Below are positions 43,001-56,120 of a DNA stretch of 64,000 nt, piece after piece (the stretch's first letter is position 1; every line of letters begins with the position of its first letter). The notes beneath the pieces were generated by a model. It was not told the origin of the DNA. It saw only the letters and a program-made list of their open reading frames with translations, and ran no database searches. Position numbers and translations under genes: made by a program. The stretch spans positions 8,695,930 through 8,759,929 of the forward strand of contig JASSKH010000007.1 in assembly GCA_031763025.1 (NCBI GenBank), read 5' to 3'. This stretch comes from Macrocystis pyrifera. Lineage: Eukaryota > Sar > Phaeophyceae > Laminariales > Laminariaceae.

Positions 43001-45292
43001 GGAGGGCAGCGAGGTCAGCGAGGAAACGGTACTCCCGCTTCCGCTCCCCCACTACCCCCACCACCCCCACCGCCGCTACCGCTACCACCGCCGGTACCGC
43101 CACCGCTTCCGCCACCGCCGCCGCCACCGCCTGCCCCGTTTCCCCCAGATCCGTCCGCGTGCAGCTGGTACGAAGAGGAGGACGAAGACGACGCGGGATC
43201 GCCAGCCAAAGTCATGTCCGCCTTGTGCGGGAGCGGCGGCTGCAGGAGCGGCGGCGGCGGCACCCGAAGCTCGCGCCCGCTCGGCAGCAACGCGTCCAGC
43301 GTCGTCCTCGTCGAGGGCGACGGCGACTGCGATCGGCGGTCGGCGTCGTCCCCAGCTGTCGGCTGCCCCCCTGCCGCCGCAGCCGCAGCCACCGCGGCAA
43401 CCGACCCACCACCGCCCGCGGTCCCGCCTCCGCCCTGCTCCTCTGGTGGCGGCGCTCGCGACGACCGTCGGCCAATTCGCGTCGGGAGGGTGAACGACGA
43501 GGACGACTGTGAGCGCCCCATAGTTTTCGACACGCTCAGGCTCGAGCTGCTGGGCCGCCGGAAAGAAAGCCTCTTCGACCCCGCTCCCGCCTCGGCAGCT
43601 TCTTGGACCTCGCCCTGACCCCCGCCGCTACCGCCACTGCCAATGGCACCGGCGCCGGTGCCGCCGCTGTCGCCACCGCTAGCACCCGCGCTTCCTCCGG
43701 ACGCTCGAATCGCGTCGGCGATCTGCGTCATCGCCGCACCGGTCGCTGATACGCCCGTCCACGTGCTTGCCGCCGTCGCTTCCACGGCGGCGTCCCCCAC
43801 GGCCTGCGGGGGCGACAGCGGCAACGCCTGTTGCTGCTGCGCCCGCTGTTGCTGCTGTTGCTGTTGCTGCTGCTGCTTCCAATCGATTCGGCCTTTGCTG
43901 CACAGCACGGTTACTGTCCCCGGGTGCTCCGAGGGCACCGTCAAGCTCTGCCACCTAGAAGGGTTCTCGTCTTCGGTCCAACCATCAAGGAGGTCCTCCA
44001 TGCCGATCAAGTCAGGCGGGGCGGGGGCGGGGGCCGGCGTTGCCGGCAGCGGAGCCGCTGCCGCCGCCACCGCCGCCGCTGCCGCCGCCGCCGCCGCGGC
44101 CGCCGCATCACCTCCCTTTCGACCCGCGCCCCCCGTCACCCCAGCAGCGGCAGCCCTTCCGGCCTCCACCTTCCCCACGACCGAGGCTGCTAGCCCGCTC
44201 ATCCCTCCCTCCGCTCCCGCCTCCACCCCCGCCCGGCCCCGTGCCTCCGGCAGACCCGCGATCTTCTTTTTTCTGCCCCTTGGTGGTCGTCCCCTCCCCA
44301 CGAACGGACGGCGGCTCGCCAACGACCCTCGCTAAGAGCTCCACGCGGGGAGGCACGGCGGAGGGGGCAGCGGCGCCAGCCGCGCCGGCTGCGCCAGTAG
44401 CGATCGAGGCGGCACCGGTGGCGGCAACGGCAGAGGCGTTTGCAAGGGGGAAGGAAGAGGAGGAGGCAGAAGAGGAGGAGCATATGAGGTCAGATGCAGA
44501 CGAGGACGCCGTCGCTGTCGAGGTCGGGGCCGGGTTGGCAGCGCCGGGCACAACGAGGCCGATGGACTCCAAGGAGGCCCCATCCTGCTCCAGCTTTTCC
44601 GCCACTGTATTACCCTTGCGCCGTGTCTGTATTTTAGATTTCGCAGGAGCGGAAAGCGACCGGAACAATGTCATGTGGTTTTAGGGCGGGCGGGTGGGCG
44701 GGTGGGTGGATGGTTGGGGGGGAGAAGGGAATGCCGATGCGTTGCGCGCGTGCCACTGCGTGAACGAGGACAATATGAGCTGAATTTTACCTCACATGAT
44801 CATACTTGGGGCCGCAGAGAAAGGTTCAGCTCAAAGCCTGGCCGCATGACCCCCCTCCTTTTCACCCCTCCCCCGCGCAACGCGATAAAGACGACCCGAC
44901 CCGCCAAAAGGCGTTCCTGGGGACAGTACTCACGCCCCCCGCTGCCGCCATGAAAACCCTTCTATTGCGAGGAGCTGGCAGGCCCACGGGACAACCCCCC
45001 CCCCCCCCAATACTCCTTATTTCTCTAAGGACCACCACGACAGACCAAAACGAGTCGCCCCCCCCCCCCCCCCCCCCTCCCCCTCCCCGGCCCATCTTAC
45101 TCCGTATTTCTGAACTCTGAAAAACAGGTCAAGTTTCCTTCTCCGTCCCCTCGCTGCCAAAAACCAAACCAAACAAAAACAAATTATCCCCCCCCCTCCG
45201 TATATATATTATATATGGGTTGGGTTGGCGTAGGTTGGCAACCACACTGTAAAACATGCCGCTCACTACGTGAGCTAGACATCCAGGGTACC

Positions 45293-45348
<56 letters not shown>

Positions 45349-46872
45349 GGTCGCCCACCGCTGGTTGTCGAGTGAGATCATTTGTGCGAAGTAAAGAACC
45401 TTTACTCTGCACAAGGGAATTGATCGTATCACGTAGTGTTCAAGGTAAGGCACCCAAGAGGCAGTTACATAGTACTCCCATTGCTGTCTCTGGAAGCGGC
45501 CACACCGGAAATTAAACTAAGTCATTGAGGCTGACATCCATATGCAAGTTCGCCTCACAAGCGGCTCTTAGTAGGATGCAGCTCACCCTTCATGCGACTC
45601 GCCGGACACCTCACGGCGCTTCGCGCTTGGTGCAAGCAATGTCTGCCTGGTCGGTGAAAACCCGACATGCTCCGTCCCGGCATTGTAGGGATGCGAGGGT
45701 CTATGGTCATACGACTACGGCCATGCATGAGATCGAGTACATCTCTCCTATCGAGTACCTCCCCCCCCCCCCCCCCCATGCCACCAAAACAGCCCACAAC
45801 TCCCAGTTGCCGCGCACCCCCACACTCTCTACTGTACACCCGTGGTACGAGAATCAATAAAATATGCTCTTGAGAGATACAGTCTTTGCTATGGCCTCTC
45901 TCTGCCTACAGACTGCCCAGCGTCTGCCTGTGCAACCCACCTCTCGGACGAGCTCTAAGACTTCCACGGGTATCCTGAAGTGCCGCGCCACCTGTTGCCG
46001 CAGGTCTCCCAGCGTCGTACTACCCGGCACGCGCACCTCCAGGACGGGGATGCGCTCCGGTCCAGCTTGGACGTCCACTCTCAGCACCGCCGTCGTGCCT
46101 GCATGAGCGGCGGCGCAAGCGGTCGTTACGGCGACGGTCGCAAGGGTCGCATGATCCGCGGCAAGGCGGCAGGCAGGCAAGGGTCAAGAGAAACAGAGAA
46201 ACAGAGAGCGAGAGAGGGGGGGGGGGGAGGGCAGCAACGGTTACAGGCGGAAACCACAGTATAGGTGTTGCTAGGAACCCACGCGGCACGACATTTAAAA
46301 GTGTCGCGGCACCCCAACCCACTGGCCACCGTTAAACTGACTGCCACCCCGCCAGTCGGTGGGCGGCCACCCCTAGCCGCCGGGCGCTTCGGTGAACAGC
46401 TGCGGCGTTCGCGGCCCGCTGCACCTCCAAAAAATCCTCCGCTGTACGAGTACGAGTACTCGTACATCAGTAGGGACTCTTGAGGTACCCAACCGAGTGT
46501 AAAGTTTGTCCGGAGGTAACAGGTTTCTGTAGCAGGCATCGCACAACAGCAAGCACGCGGGAGACCGGCAGAGCGCAGCAGGTATAGCCCAGCGAGCCGT
46601 TCCCACCCGAGACACCGGGCGCACACGACCTCCCCGGCGGCGGCCGTCTCGCCGTGCGGCGCTGTGTTTGTGGGCCCGCTGTGCTTGCTCTCTGTCAGCG
46701 CTGATGCGATATTTTTTTCAGCGATCAACTGCTACTGTAGAAAAAAAAAAAAATAGAAGCATTTGGGTGACTATGTGTAATGTTATTCCACCGTGAATTC
46801 TTCGGAGAATATCGCGGTAGTACGTAGTAGATCCACCCGACCGCGATTTCGAAAAGGGGTCCGTCCCTGACG

Positions 46873-46903
<31 letters not shown>

Positions 46904-48392
46904 GCCGTCGAAGTTAGGAACTCGTGTTTTACTCGAAAAAAAAAAAAAAAAACAAACACACACACAGACGACGGCGACGACACCATTTAGACCCACGGCG
47001 GGCGGCGCAGAGGCGTACACGCCAGTATATATCGCTACTATGTGTCACTTCGTGCGCGCGGTATCGATCTCGTGGTGGTGGCGCACGCCACGATCTCAAG
47101 AGGACGCGTCTATAATTTCTTTCGTACGTCACCATGCCCTCTACCTACAACGGCAGAAACGGTATCCGGGGCGGACGGACTCCATCCTTATCGAAGTTGG
47201 CGAAACGTGCATACGGGTACCACTCTGTCCATAAATATAAGAAAATTTATTACTTACTTGTTAGTATTGAAGCGGCCCTTCTATTTCGAACGAGTGCGGA
47301 ACCCCATCAACCCCCCCTCTCGGTGAAGACCCGACGTGCTCCGTCCCGGCGTTATAGGGATGCGAGGGCCTGTGGTCATACATACGACTACGGCCATGCA
47401 TGGAATGGGTACGCCCTCCTCCTCCCCCCCCCCCCCCCCCCCCCCCGCCCCCCATCGTTTCCCCACTCAATTACCTGCAACGGCGCCATTCTCCTCCTGC
47501 TTGCTCCTGCTCACAAACCTCGACAGCAGCAGGATACACCGCCCCACCCTCCGATGCAGGGATGCGACCTCGGCGCGGGGGGTCAAGTAGCGTCTGCCAC
47601 CACCACCGCCACCGCCAGTCGCCCTCTCGCGCTCTAGCATCTCCTCCGCCCGCTTGGCCTCTCTCCCCTCAACGCTGGCAGCCCTTGACCTGCCCCCCTT
47701 TCTGCCCTGCCGGCCTTTCTCCGGGGGCAGGCTGGAGGACCGTGTTCGTGTCCTGTGGCGGGGCGAGCGAGTGGGCGGGCGGGCGGGCGTTGGCCGAGTG
47801 TTTGGAGATACCAGGTATGAGACAAGAACAAGAACAACAGGAAGGACGACAAGAACAAGAGAAACAAGAGAAGCAAGAGAAGCAAGAGGAACAAGATAAA
47901 ACTGACAAGAAACAAAAAGCGAGCGTAGGGAAAAAAGGAAGAAAGAGATAACAAGAGCGGAAGAGGCGGGGGGAGGGTGAGGACAAAGAACATGCACAAC
48001 AACATGAACATGAATCGAAAAGATAACAACAAAAGAAAACCCCAGCAAAACCACGAGCAAGAAAACTGACAAAAAAAAAAGAAAAAAGAAAAAGTAAAAA
48101 AGAAACGACAACAAACACCAAAACATCCAAATCAAGAAAAAGGAACGGAAGGAAGGAGAATGGGAGAAAGCGGACGAATAGGGGGAGGCGGGCGAGACGA
48201 GACGAGACGCACAAGGGTTTCGTAAAACACAAGCATGTTTTCGATTTTCATACACTGGCGCTGCCGCCGGTCTCTTTGCGGCAACAACTACCACAGTAAA
48301 ACCCACTCTCTCAAAACCTCTTGTGAGCGTCACATGTCCCCCCCTCGACACGGTCACCGTGTCAATCGGGACGAACAATTACGCTGATGCCA

Positions 48393-48426
<34 letters not shown>

Positions 48427-49424
48427 AGCGCTAAGAAACAAGGTGGCATCGGAAATAACTTTGAGACATACGGGGGATTGAGTGAAGGAATGGGAATGAG
48501 AACGTATTTGCACGGCCCCATGGACTTCGCGAAAACGCTGAAAGTGCGATATCGTGTAGGTGACCTGGACCTGCCGAAAAGAAGAAATATATATAGAAAT
48601 AGATATACCAGTAGCCGGGAGGAGGAGGAATTAGATGCACAGATGTGCCCGTGTGGCAAAACAATGTAGTAGAACTCACATAGTAGGAGAACGTGAAATG
48701 TACAAGGAGGGACGGGATGTGTTAAAAGAGATGAGGGACGTATACGAACATGACATGGAGGAGTTTGATACACTAGATAGCAGCGAGAAAACGATCACTG
48801 TCCTAGGAGATGGATGGTGGCCAGAGGCGGCCAAGCAGATAGGGGATAAGATTGGCAAGAAGTTTCTATGTAATACATGGAAACAACGTACTGAGCGCCC
48901 ATTTGTTGGAGGTGTCTCTATCAGGAGTAGGGACGGTGCCCCGTCTCGAAAGGGATGCTTGGTCAATGGCCAAATGACTAAGGCAAGCAACAAATGAGTA
49001 CACGCCCCTCCCCCCCGTCCTCTCCACCCCCCCCCCAAAAAAACACAAACTCACATCAAGTCGCGTGTGCCGCTCCGCGTGCCGCTCCTAGGTCCCGCCG
49101 CCTTCGCTTTCCCCCCATTCGCCTCAACCCCACCACCGCTACTATTGCCACCGCTACTATTGCCACCACCACCAACACCACCACCAACACCGTCACCGCT
49201 ACCAACAACATCACCACCACCTGCCGCCGCCGCATCCAGCGAGGCAATCAGCGCCCTCATCCTCGACGTGTAAGACCGCAGGTGGTGGAGACACGTGTCG
49301 ACGAACCCGGCGCCGATCTTGGCGGCTTTGGGCTTGAGCTTCGGCCCGAGGCGGAGGTGCAGCTCGACGATGAGGGCGGCCGCGGCCAGGGACGCTTGTG
49401 AACCTGATCCACGCGAGACATTAT

Positions 49425-49484
<60 letters not shown>

Positions 49485-50432
49485 TGCACGATGAACACCA
49501 AGCAAATTAGGGATGTGGTGTACCAGGTATTGCTCGCACGGGGGGTTAGTATCGAAAGCTTCCAGCAAGAAAGCGGTTAGAGGTAGACAGGCGGGTCTAG
49601 GAAGCTGGAGTGCTCGGGCCGGATAGATCGGGCCGGGTCGGGTCGCGCACAGCGGTACGCGGTACCAAAACATGCGGTGCATGGTACAGAACAGAAGCTC
49701 GAGCTTTCTTTCCGTCCAAAAAATGTACGGACCAAAGTCGCGGCGGAGTGGTTACCCCCCCCCCCCCCCCCCCCACCCCCCTTCCCCGCTCCTCCTCCTT
49801 CCCCCCGTCCCCACCAACAATCTCCTCATCCCTTCCATGTTTCAGGCTACCATACAACCATCCTGCTACCTGTACCCTACAGAGAACACTCCCTTTTTCT
49901 CGCCTGTAGCGTTCAGAACGATCTCCCAAAGCGTCTTCAGGCCCTCCAGATCCATCCCGTGTCTCACCCAGCCGCCCCCCAAGGTCGCGCCCTGGGCCAG
50001 CACAGACTCGCCGCTGCCCGCGCCGACCCCCGCCCCTCCCGACCCCGACCCCGTGCTGCTGCCGCCGCCGCCGCTGCAGCCGCCGCCGCCCCCACCACCA
50101 CTGCCGCCGCCGCCGCCGCCGCTACCGCTGCCGCTGCCGCCGATCCCGCTCCCACCGGCGGCCTTCGTGTCCGGCCGTATCGCCTGCGCGCCACACGATT
50201 ACGGGAGTGCATTCGGTCACTAGTTTGTCCGCGCCCCTCAACAAGAAGAAAGAAAAAAATATATCCCATTTTGAAAAACCATAATAAATCTTTTTTTTTT
50301 ACACAGTTATTCTGGTTTGCAAGTATGATAAAACCCTCCGATTATCCACCCCCTAATTCCCAAATAAGCACGCTCCGGAGGGGTCAGAGCACCAGTTTTG
50401 TAAACGGGTGAACGGTGAAGGGCGGGGAGCAG

Positions 50433-50465
<33 letters not shown>

Positions 50466-51196
50466 TGCATCGCATAAAACAATAAAACCCAACAACCCCG
50501 AGAAAAAAAAAACAAACTGGACGATGGAAAAGGCGTGGTGGGTCGCTGCGTTTCTTAGCGTGCAAGCAAGTCAGAGAGAAAAAAAAAAAGGCCAACATTT
50601 CTGTTGCTTGGGAGTCGCCGCGACTAAGCATGTTTTGCAGCGTCAGGCACGATGTAATACGTGCTCCACAGCTCTCTTGCCGACAGCAACAGACCACCTG
50701 CGCACCAAAATAAAAACGAAACCAAACGCCAGCAGACACTACGGTAAACGAAAAACGCCGCCGAACGTGCAAGCAAACAAGCAATCAAGCAGACAAACAC
50801 AAACAAACAAACGACCAGCAGATCAGCCAACCCGAACCAACCAACCAACCAACCAACCAACCAACCCATCCACCAATCAACCAACCAACCCACCGAACAC
50901 AAGCCCCCCCCCCGCCCCGCCCGCCCGCCCGCACTCCTTCCCCCCAACCGTGCCCCCGGCCCCCGCCGTCCGCAGCGCACGCCTCGTCGCAAACAAACCT
51001 TGGTGCGGCAGTTGACGTGCACGAAAAGGAAGCCGAAGAGTCTAGCTATTTCGGGCCTGACCCCGCAGCCGTCGAATGAGACTGCCGCCAGCTTCTTTTC
51101 GAACAAGTACGTCAGGACAGACTCTTGCAGTGCTGGTAGAGGCCCGACCAGGCCTGTGTGCGTGTGCCCAAATGGGAGTAATGAGCGGCGGAAGGG

Positions 51197-51228
<32 letters not shown>

Positions 51229-53745
51229 ACTCATGTCATGCATGGCCGGCGTGAGGGGGGGAGGAGTGATTAGTGGAGCATATCTGGTATACGAACGCTA
51301 TGAGAAAGCTATGAGAGGGTAAAAAGAGAGAGATATAAATAGATAGACAACGCAAGGACTAGGACAAGATAGAGAAACACGAAGAAGAAGATAAGAAAGG
51401 AAACGAAATACGCTCTAAAATAAGCAAGGGACACGATCATGTTACTGCATAAGAAAGGAAACGAAATACGCTCGAAAATAAGCAAGGGGCACGATCATGT
51501 TACGGCTTCGTTTGCTCGAGCGTGGCATTCACCATACAGTATTCGCACGACACGCGCTTGAAAAAAAAGAAGGCGCCCCTCCTCCCTCCTATTGCACTAC
51601 AACAAACTATACCCGGTACACTACATCACAACACCACACAGAACCATCACAATACAATACCAGACACAGGAGTACCTGGAAGTGCAGCAGGACAACGAAT
51701 CAATAAATACAGCAGGAAAGTGCGATACAACCGCAGCACAGCAGCACCGGGTGTCATACAACGCTTCAAAAACAGAACACACCGCCCACTAAAACAGAAC
51801 ACGCCATCCACTACGGTACCGTACCATTCAGGTCCCATGCAACAATCTACAATACCGTACCAACGAAATAAAAGCACGATACCGGCAAACGGGATCCCAA
51901 AATACTACGGTACCATACCATTCAGTCTCATGCAACAATCTACAATACCGTACCAACGAAACAAAAGCACGATACCGGCAAACGGGATCCCAAAATACAG
52001 TAGTACACTACTGCTGTGCCAGTACAATACAAGGCATAAAACATACCTGGTACCCGCGAACGGGCTCCAACCACACAATACACAGCAGTACATCCGATAC
52101 AATACCGGTATATACTCTACGGTACAACATGCCGCCAATTAAGTCCCACCGTAAATTACAGTATAACACCATACCATATACCATACCACACACACCACAT
52201 CTCAATACCATACCATATAACCGCGTCCCCGGTGGCTTGGTAGGCGGTCCGCGAGCCTATCAAAAGATCAATTTCGTGAGTTCGAGTCTCACCGAGTGCA
52301 TGCTCATAGGGACTTTTTCTTGCATAAAATTGATTAGCGCAAAGCGCGAGAGCGTGAGTTAGCTGTACATTCGATGAAAATCGACGAGCAGTGGGAAAGC
52401 TGAACCCTATGCGCGATAAAAACTTAAGGCACGTACCGGGGGGGAGAAGGGACCACACCTGTGACCACGGCTTGTCCAGAAGATCGTCGAGGGTAAAACC
52501 TCCTACGAGTGGGCTGGAAAGTAAAAGTGATGAAAAATAAATATATATATATATACCATATCATACACACCACACCTCAATGCCATACCATATACCATAC
52601 CATACGAAACACTGCCAAGCCGGCGAATGGGGTCCCACAACAAAATGCAACACAATACAACGCAATACAATACAACACAACACAAAAACAAAACAATAGA
52701 ATACAAAACCATACCACACAACACCACACCATCGTCACACGAAAAAAAACAAACTATAACCGTACCGGCAAAGGGAGTCGAAGCGCCGCTTCCACCAGGC
52801 GCCTCGTCGGCCCATCCAGGAACAGACGGGGAGGAGGACCCCGCGCCGCCACCGCCGCCGCCGCCGCCGCCCCCGCCCCCGCCACCCCCGCCAGACTGCA
52901 CGGCGACCGGCGAACCATCTCCGACGGTAGCACAAGCCTGCCTCAGCCACACCAGCGCCAGATCTGCCGCCGCAGGACGAGCAGGCAGTATTTTACCAGG
53001 TATATGCGCAAGGCGCATAAACAGAAACAGCGGGCGGAAAATGAACGGAAATACACGGGGGGGGGGGGGGGGGGGGGGACGTGGGGGGAAACGGAACAAG
53101 GAAAAAAGGAAAAAATGGAGACGAAAAAACAAGAACAAGAACGCCAGGACCAGGGCAGGGTCCAACAATCAAGAGAAAGTAGGCGGAAGAAAGGAATGGA
53201 GGGAGGGAGGGAAGGAGGGAGCGACGGAGGGAGGCGGGGCTGACAATCCTTCACCGACATCGTAGCGAAGCACCTTGGGCGCGCAGAGTTTAAACGTATG
53301 CTTGCGTTTTCGGAACGTCGGGGCACAGCGATAGAGGTACTCACACATGCTGGTATAAGCTCTGCGAGAAACGGGCACGCCGCTCTCCACGGTTAGCCAC
53401 AAAACGTACAGCAAGCAGTCGGTTTCTCTGCGCTCTCTTTTCAGGCCCTTCTCCCACCTCACGAAAGACCAAAACACCGACAGCAACAACAAAATACTTC
53501 AAACACAAAACATCAAATCTCAACGAATCAACACCGACACCAACACCACCAACAACACCAAAAAACCCAGGCGGGTCAATCCGGGCTACATCAAAATCTC
53601 AAACCATCAACAATGACAATTCCCCACGCGGTCCGTCCGGGTCAAATACCAGCATAGGGCAATCACGGATTTCGAGATATTTTCCAGGCGGTAGGGGTGA
53701 GGGGTTAAGGTTAGCGTAGAAATCGGAGAAAATTCTTAGAGTGGT

Positions 53746-53780
<35 letters not shown>

Positions 53781-56074
53781 GTTATTTTTTTTATATATAT
53801 AGGGGTACGTAAATGCTCAATAGTCAAGACAAGAATAAGTTTCGGCCATTTTTTTTTCCCAAACTGAGCCAGGGTCTCTCTGCACTCAGCCGCTCCGGGT
53901 TTTTACCTGCGGCCTCCGGGGTGAGGGCTTCGTCCACGAGGACCCTCCATACCAAGTCCACGTGTGCTTCGGCGAGGTTCAGGCCGGAGTTCGTCAGGGC
54001 GAACATCAAGAATCCGAGCCTTGCCTGGAGGGAGAGCGGTCAGGGGGGGGTACCATCATACGTGGATGTAGGGAGGGGTCAGGGGGGAAGGAGGGGGTGG
54101 GGGGAGGGGGGGGAGGGGGGGGGGAGAGGGGGAGAGGGGAGAGGGGGGAGGAGGGGAGAGAGGGGGGGGGGGGGGGCAGAAGGAATAGGAAACGGAAGAT
54201 GAAGAAGAAGACGTAGGGGAAAAGGAATAAGAGGGAGACGGAGGGAGAAGAAAAAAAAAAAAAAAAAAAAAAAAAAAATAAAAAAAAGAGAGGGAAGAGT
54301 GGAGAGGAACTGCAGACAGTACTTCAAAAAGGCAGAGGAGGGGACAGGAAGGATCAACCGGAAGTTGAAGCACAGGAGACGAGCCGGCTACAAAATACAC
54401 ATCGAAACGCAAGGACACACCGCTCAGCTCGAGCAGGCGACGGCGACGGCGACGGCGACGGCACGGCGGCGGCGAGAGGCCCCCACACCGCCAAGCGAAA
54501 AAAACCACAGAAGAAAAAAAAAAAAAAAAAAAACAGCCTGCTTCCGTTCCCACTTCGTTTCTCCACCAAGACCAAGACACAGACGCTTTCTACGATAAAG
54601 GAAGCATATTTCCACCAAATTATGTCTGAATGACGGGGTCCTTAACCCAAAAACCGTCGGAATGCCACTCTTGTTTTCGAAAAATGACAATTCTCGTATA
54701 CTTGGGCCATGGGATTATCCATCGGGGTGCAAATCGAATTTTGCTCAAGTTAAAGTTTTCGGGCGAGGTGTCTTAAGCTCCGAAAGGTCAAGTGAGGAGC
54801 CTCAGAAAATTCAGGGTGAACCTCTTATTATCGTAGAACGCCTCCACAACAGACAGCTCCGAAGCCCCAACCGTACCTGAACGTGCTGGAGGTGGCTGTA
54901 CCGTGTCGTCACGCCGTTAATCTTCACGCGTCCATGGTTCAAGATCGTTCGCGCCTGCTCGCTCATCTCCGCCCCCAGCCGCAGCGCCCCTCCCCTTCCG
55001 CTCCCGTTCCCGCTCCCCGCTTGAGTAGCTCCTGCGTGCGAGGCGGAGGAGGAGGGCGCGGGTGATGCCCTCGGGGCCGCTGCTGTGGCCCCCGCCGCTG
55101 CCGCTGCCGCCCCCACCGCCGCTCCCGCTGCCGCGAGCAAGGACCCTTTGTCGCCTTTCTCACCTTTTCCGCCGCCGCCGCTACGACCGCTGCTGCCTCG
55201 AGGGATTGCGGTAGGTTGATCATCCCCGGCTTCACTCCCATTGATACCGCCATCGAAGTTGCCATCACCGCCACCGCTGGTGCTGCCTTTGGCGCTCTTG
55301 CTAGAGATGGCGGTGGCAGCTGCGGCTGCGGTCGCCCGTGACGCGCGGCGGGCTGTTTGGTAAGTCGTCCGAGGCTGCTCGGTTCGACAGCGCCGACTGA
55401 GGACGGCGAGGAGAGAAGGGGAGAACAGAGAGGGGGGGGGAGGGGGGGGGCGGTGAAGTAGGGGGGAGAAGAAGAAGCAGGGGGGGGTAATGAGAGGGAG
55501 AGGGAGAAAAAGAGGTGCAGGGACAAGGAGAGGGAGATAAGAGAGGTAGAGAGAGAGGGAGAGAGCATTGCATGAGTCCCTTATCTCCCCCCCTAGTCCC
55601 GCCCCCCCCTTTCACTCCCCCCGCGATAAACACAGCTCCTCGTGTCAAAACAAGTCCAGCCTTCGGGAGCTAGCGAGGGTCTGCAACCTCTTTCTTGCGA
55701 CAGGCCCTCTCCCGCGAGAGAGAGGGATAAAACGCGACGAGGTTTCGACACTTGACAACGCTGTATATAAGAAGAGAACGCGCCAGGGAGGCACGGATTG
55801 CCCCTTCCCCCCCCCCCCCCTCCCCGCCTCTGAAAAAAACGTCCACCAAAGTGCCGAACTCCCCTCCCCCCCCCTCCCCTTTATCTCTCTCCTCCTTCCT
55901 CCCCCCAGATGCCCCCCCCCCCTCCCCACACAAACAAAAAAAAACGCTCACCAGTCTTCCGTAGCACGACGCAACCGATTTGTGGTAGTACTCCATTTCC
56001 TCCAGCAATACGGGCAAGAGTCTTTGCGTGCGCTGCAGTGCCTCCAAGGCACCGGGGACGCTAACGAGCGAACC

Positions 56075-56120
<46 letters not shown>

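Noticed and set aside
42113..43618. 501-codon open frame on the plus strand
   Set aside because: Antisense to exons 16 and 17, mostly Pro/Ser homopolymers; the minus strand has conserved protein and matching splice phases.
45184..45453. Small Lys-rich protein on the minus strand
   Set aside because: Its Lys run is the T tract read in reverse, and the same frame in the second element copy is interrupted differently.
53241..53340. Candidate exon (SMCEYLYRC frame) on the minus strand
   Set aside because: It has an acceptor and a possible donor, but exons 9 and 10 join directly in phase and in protein alignment without it.
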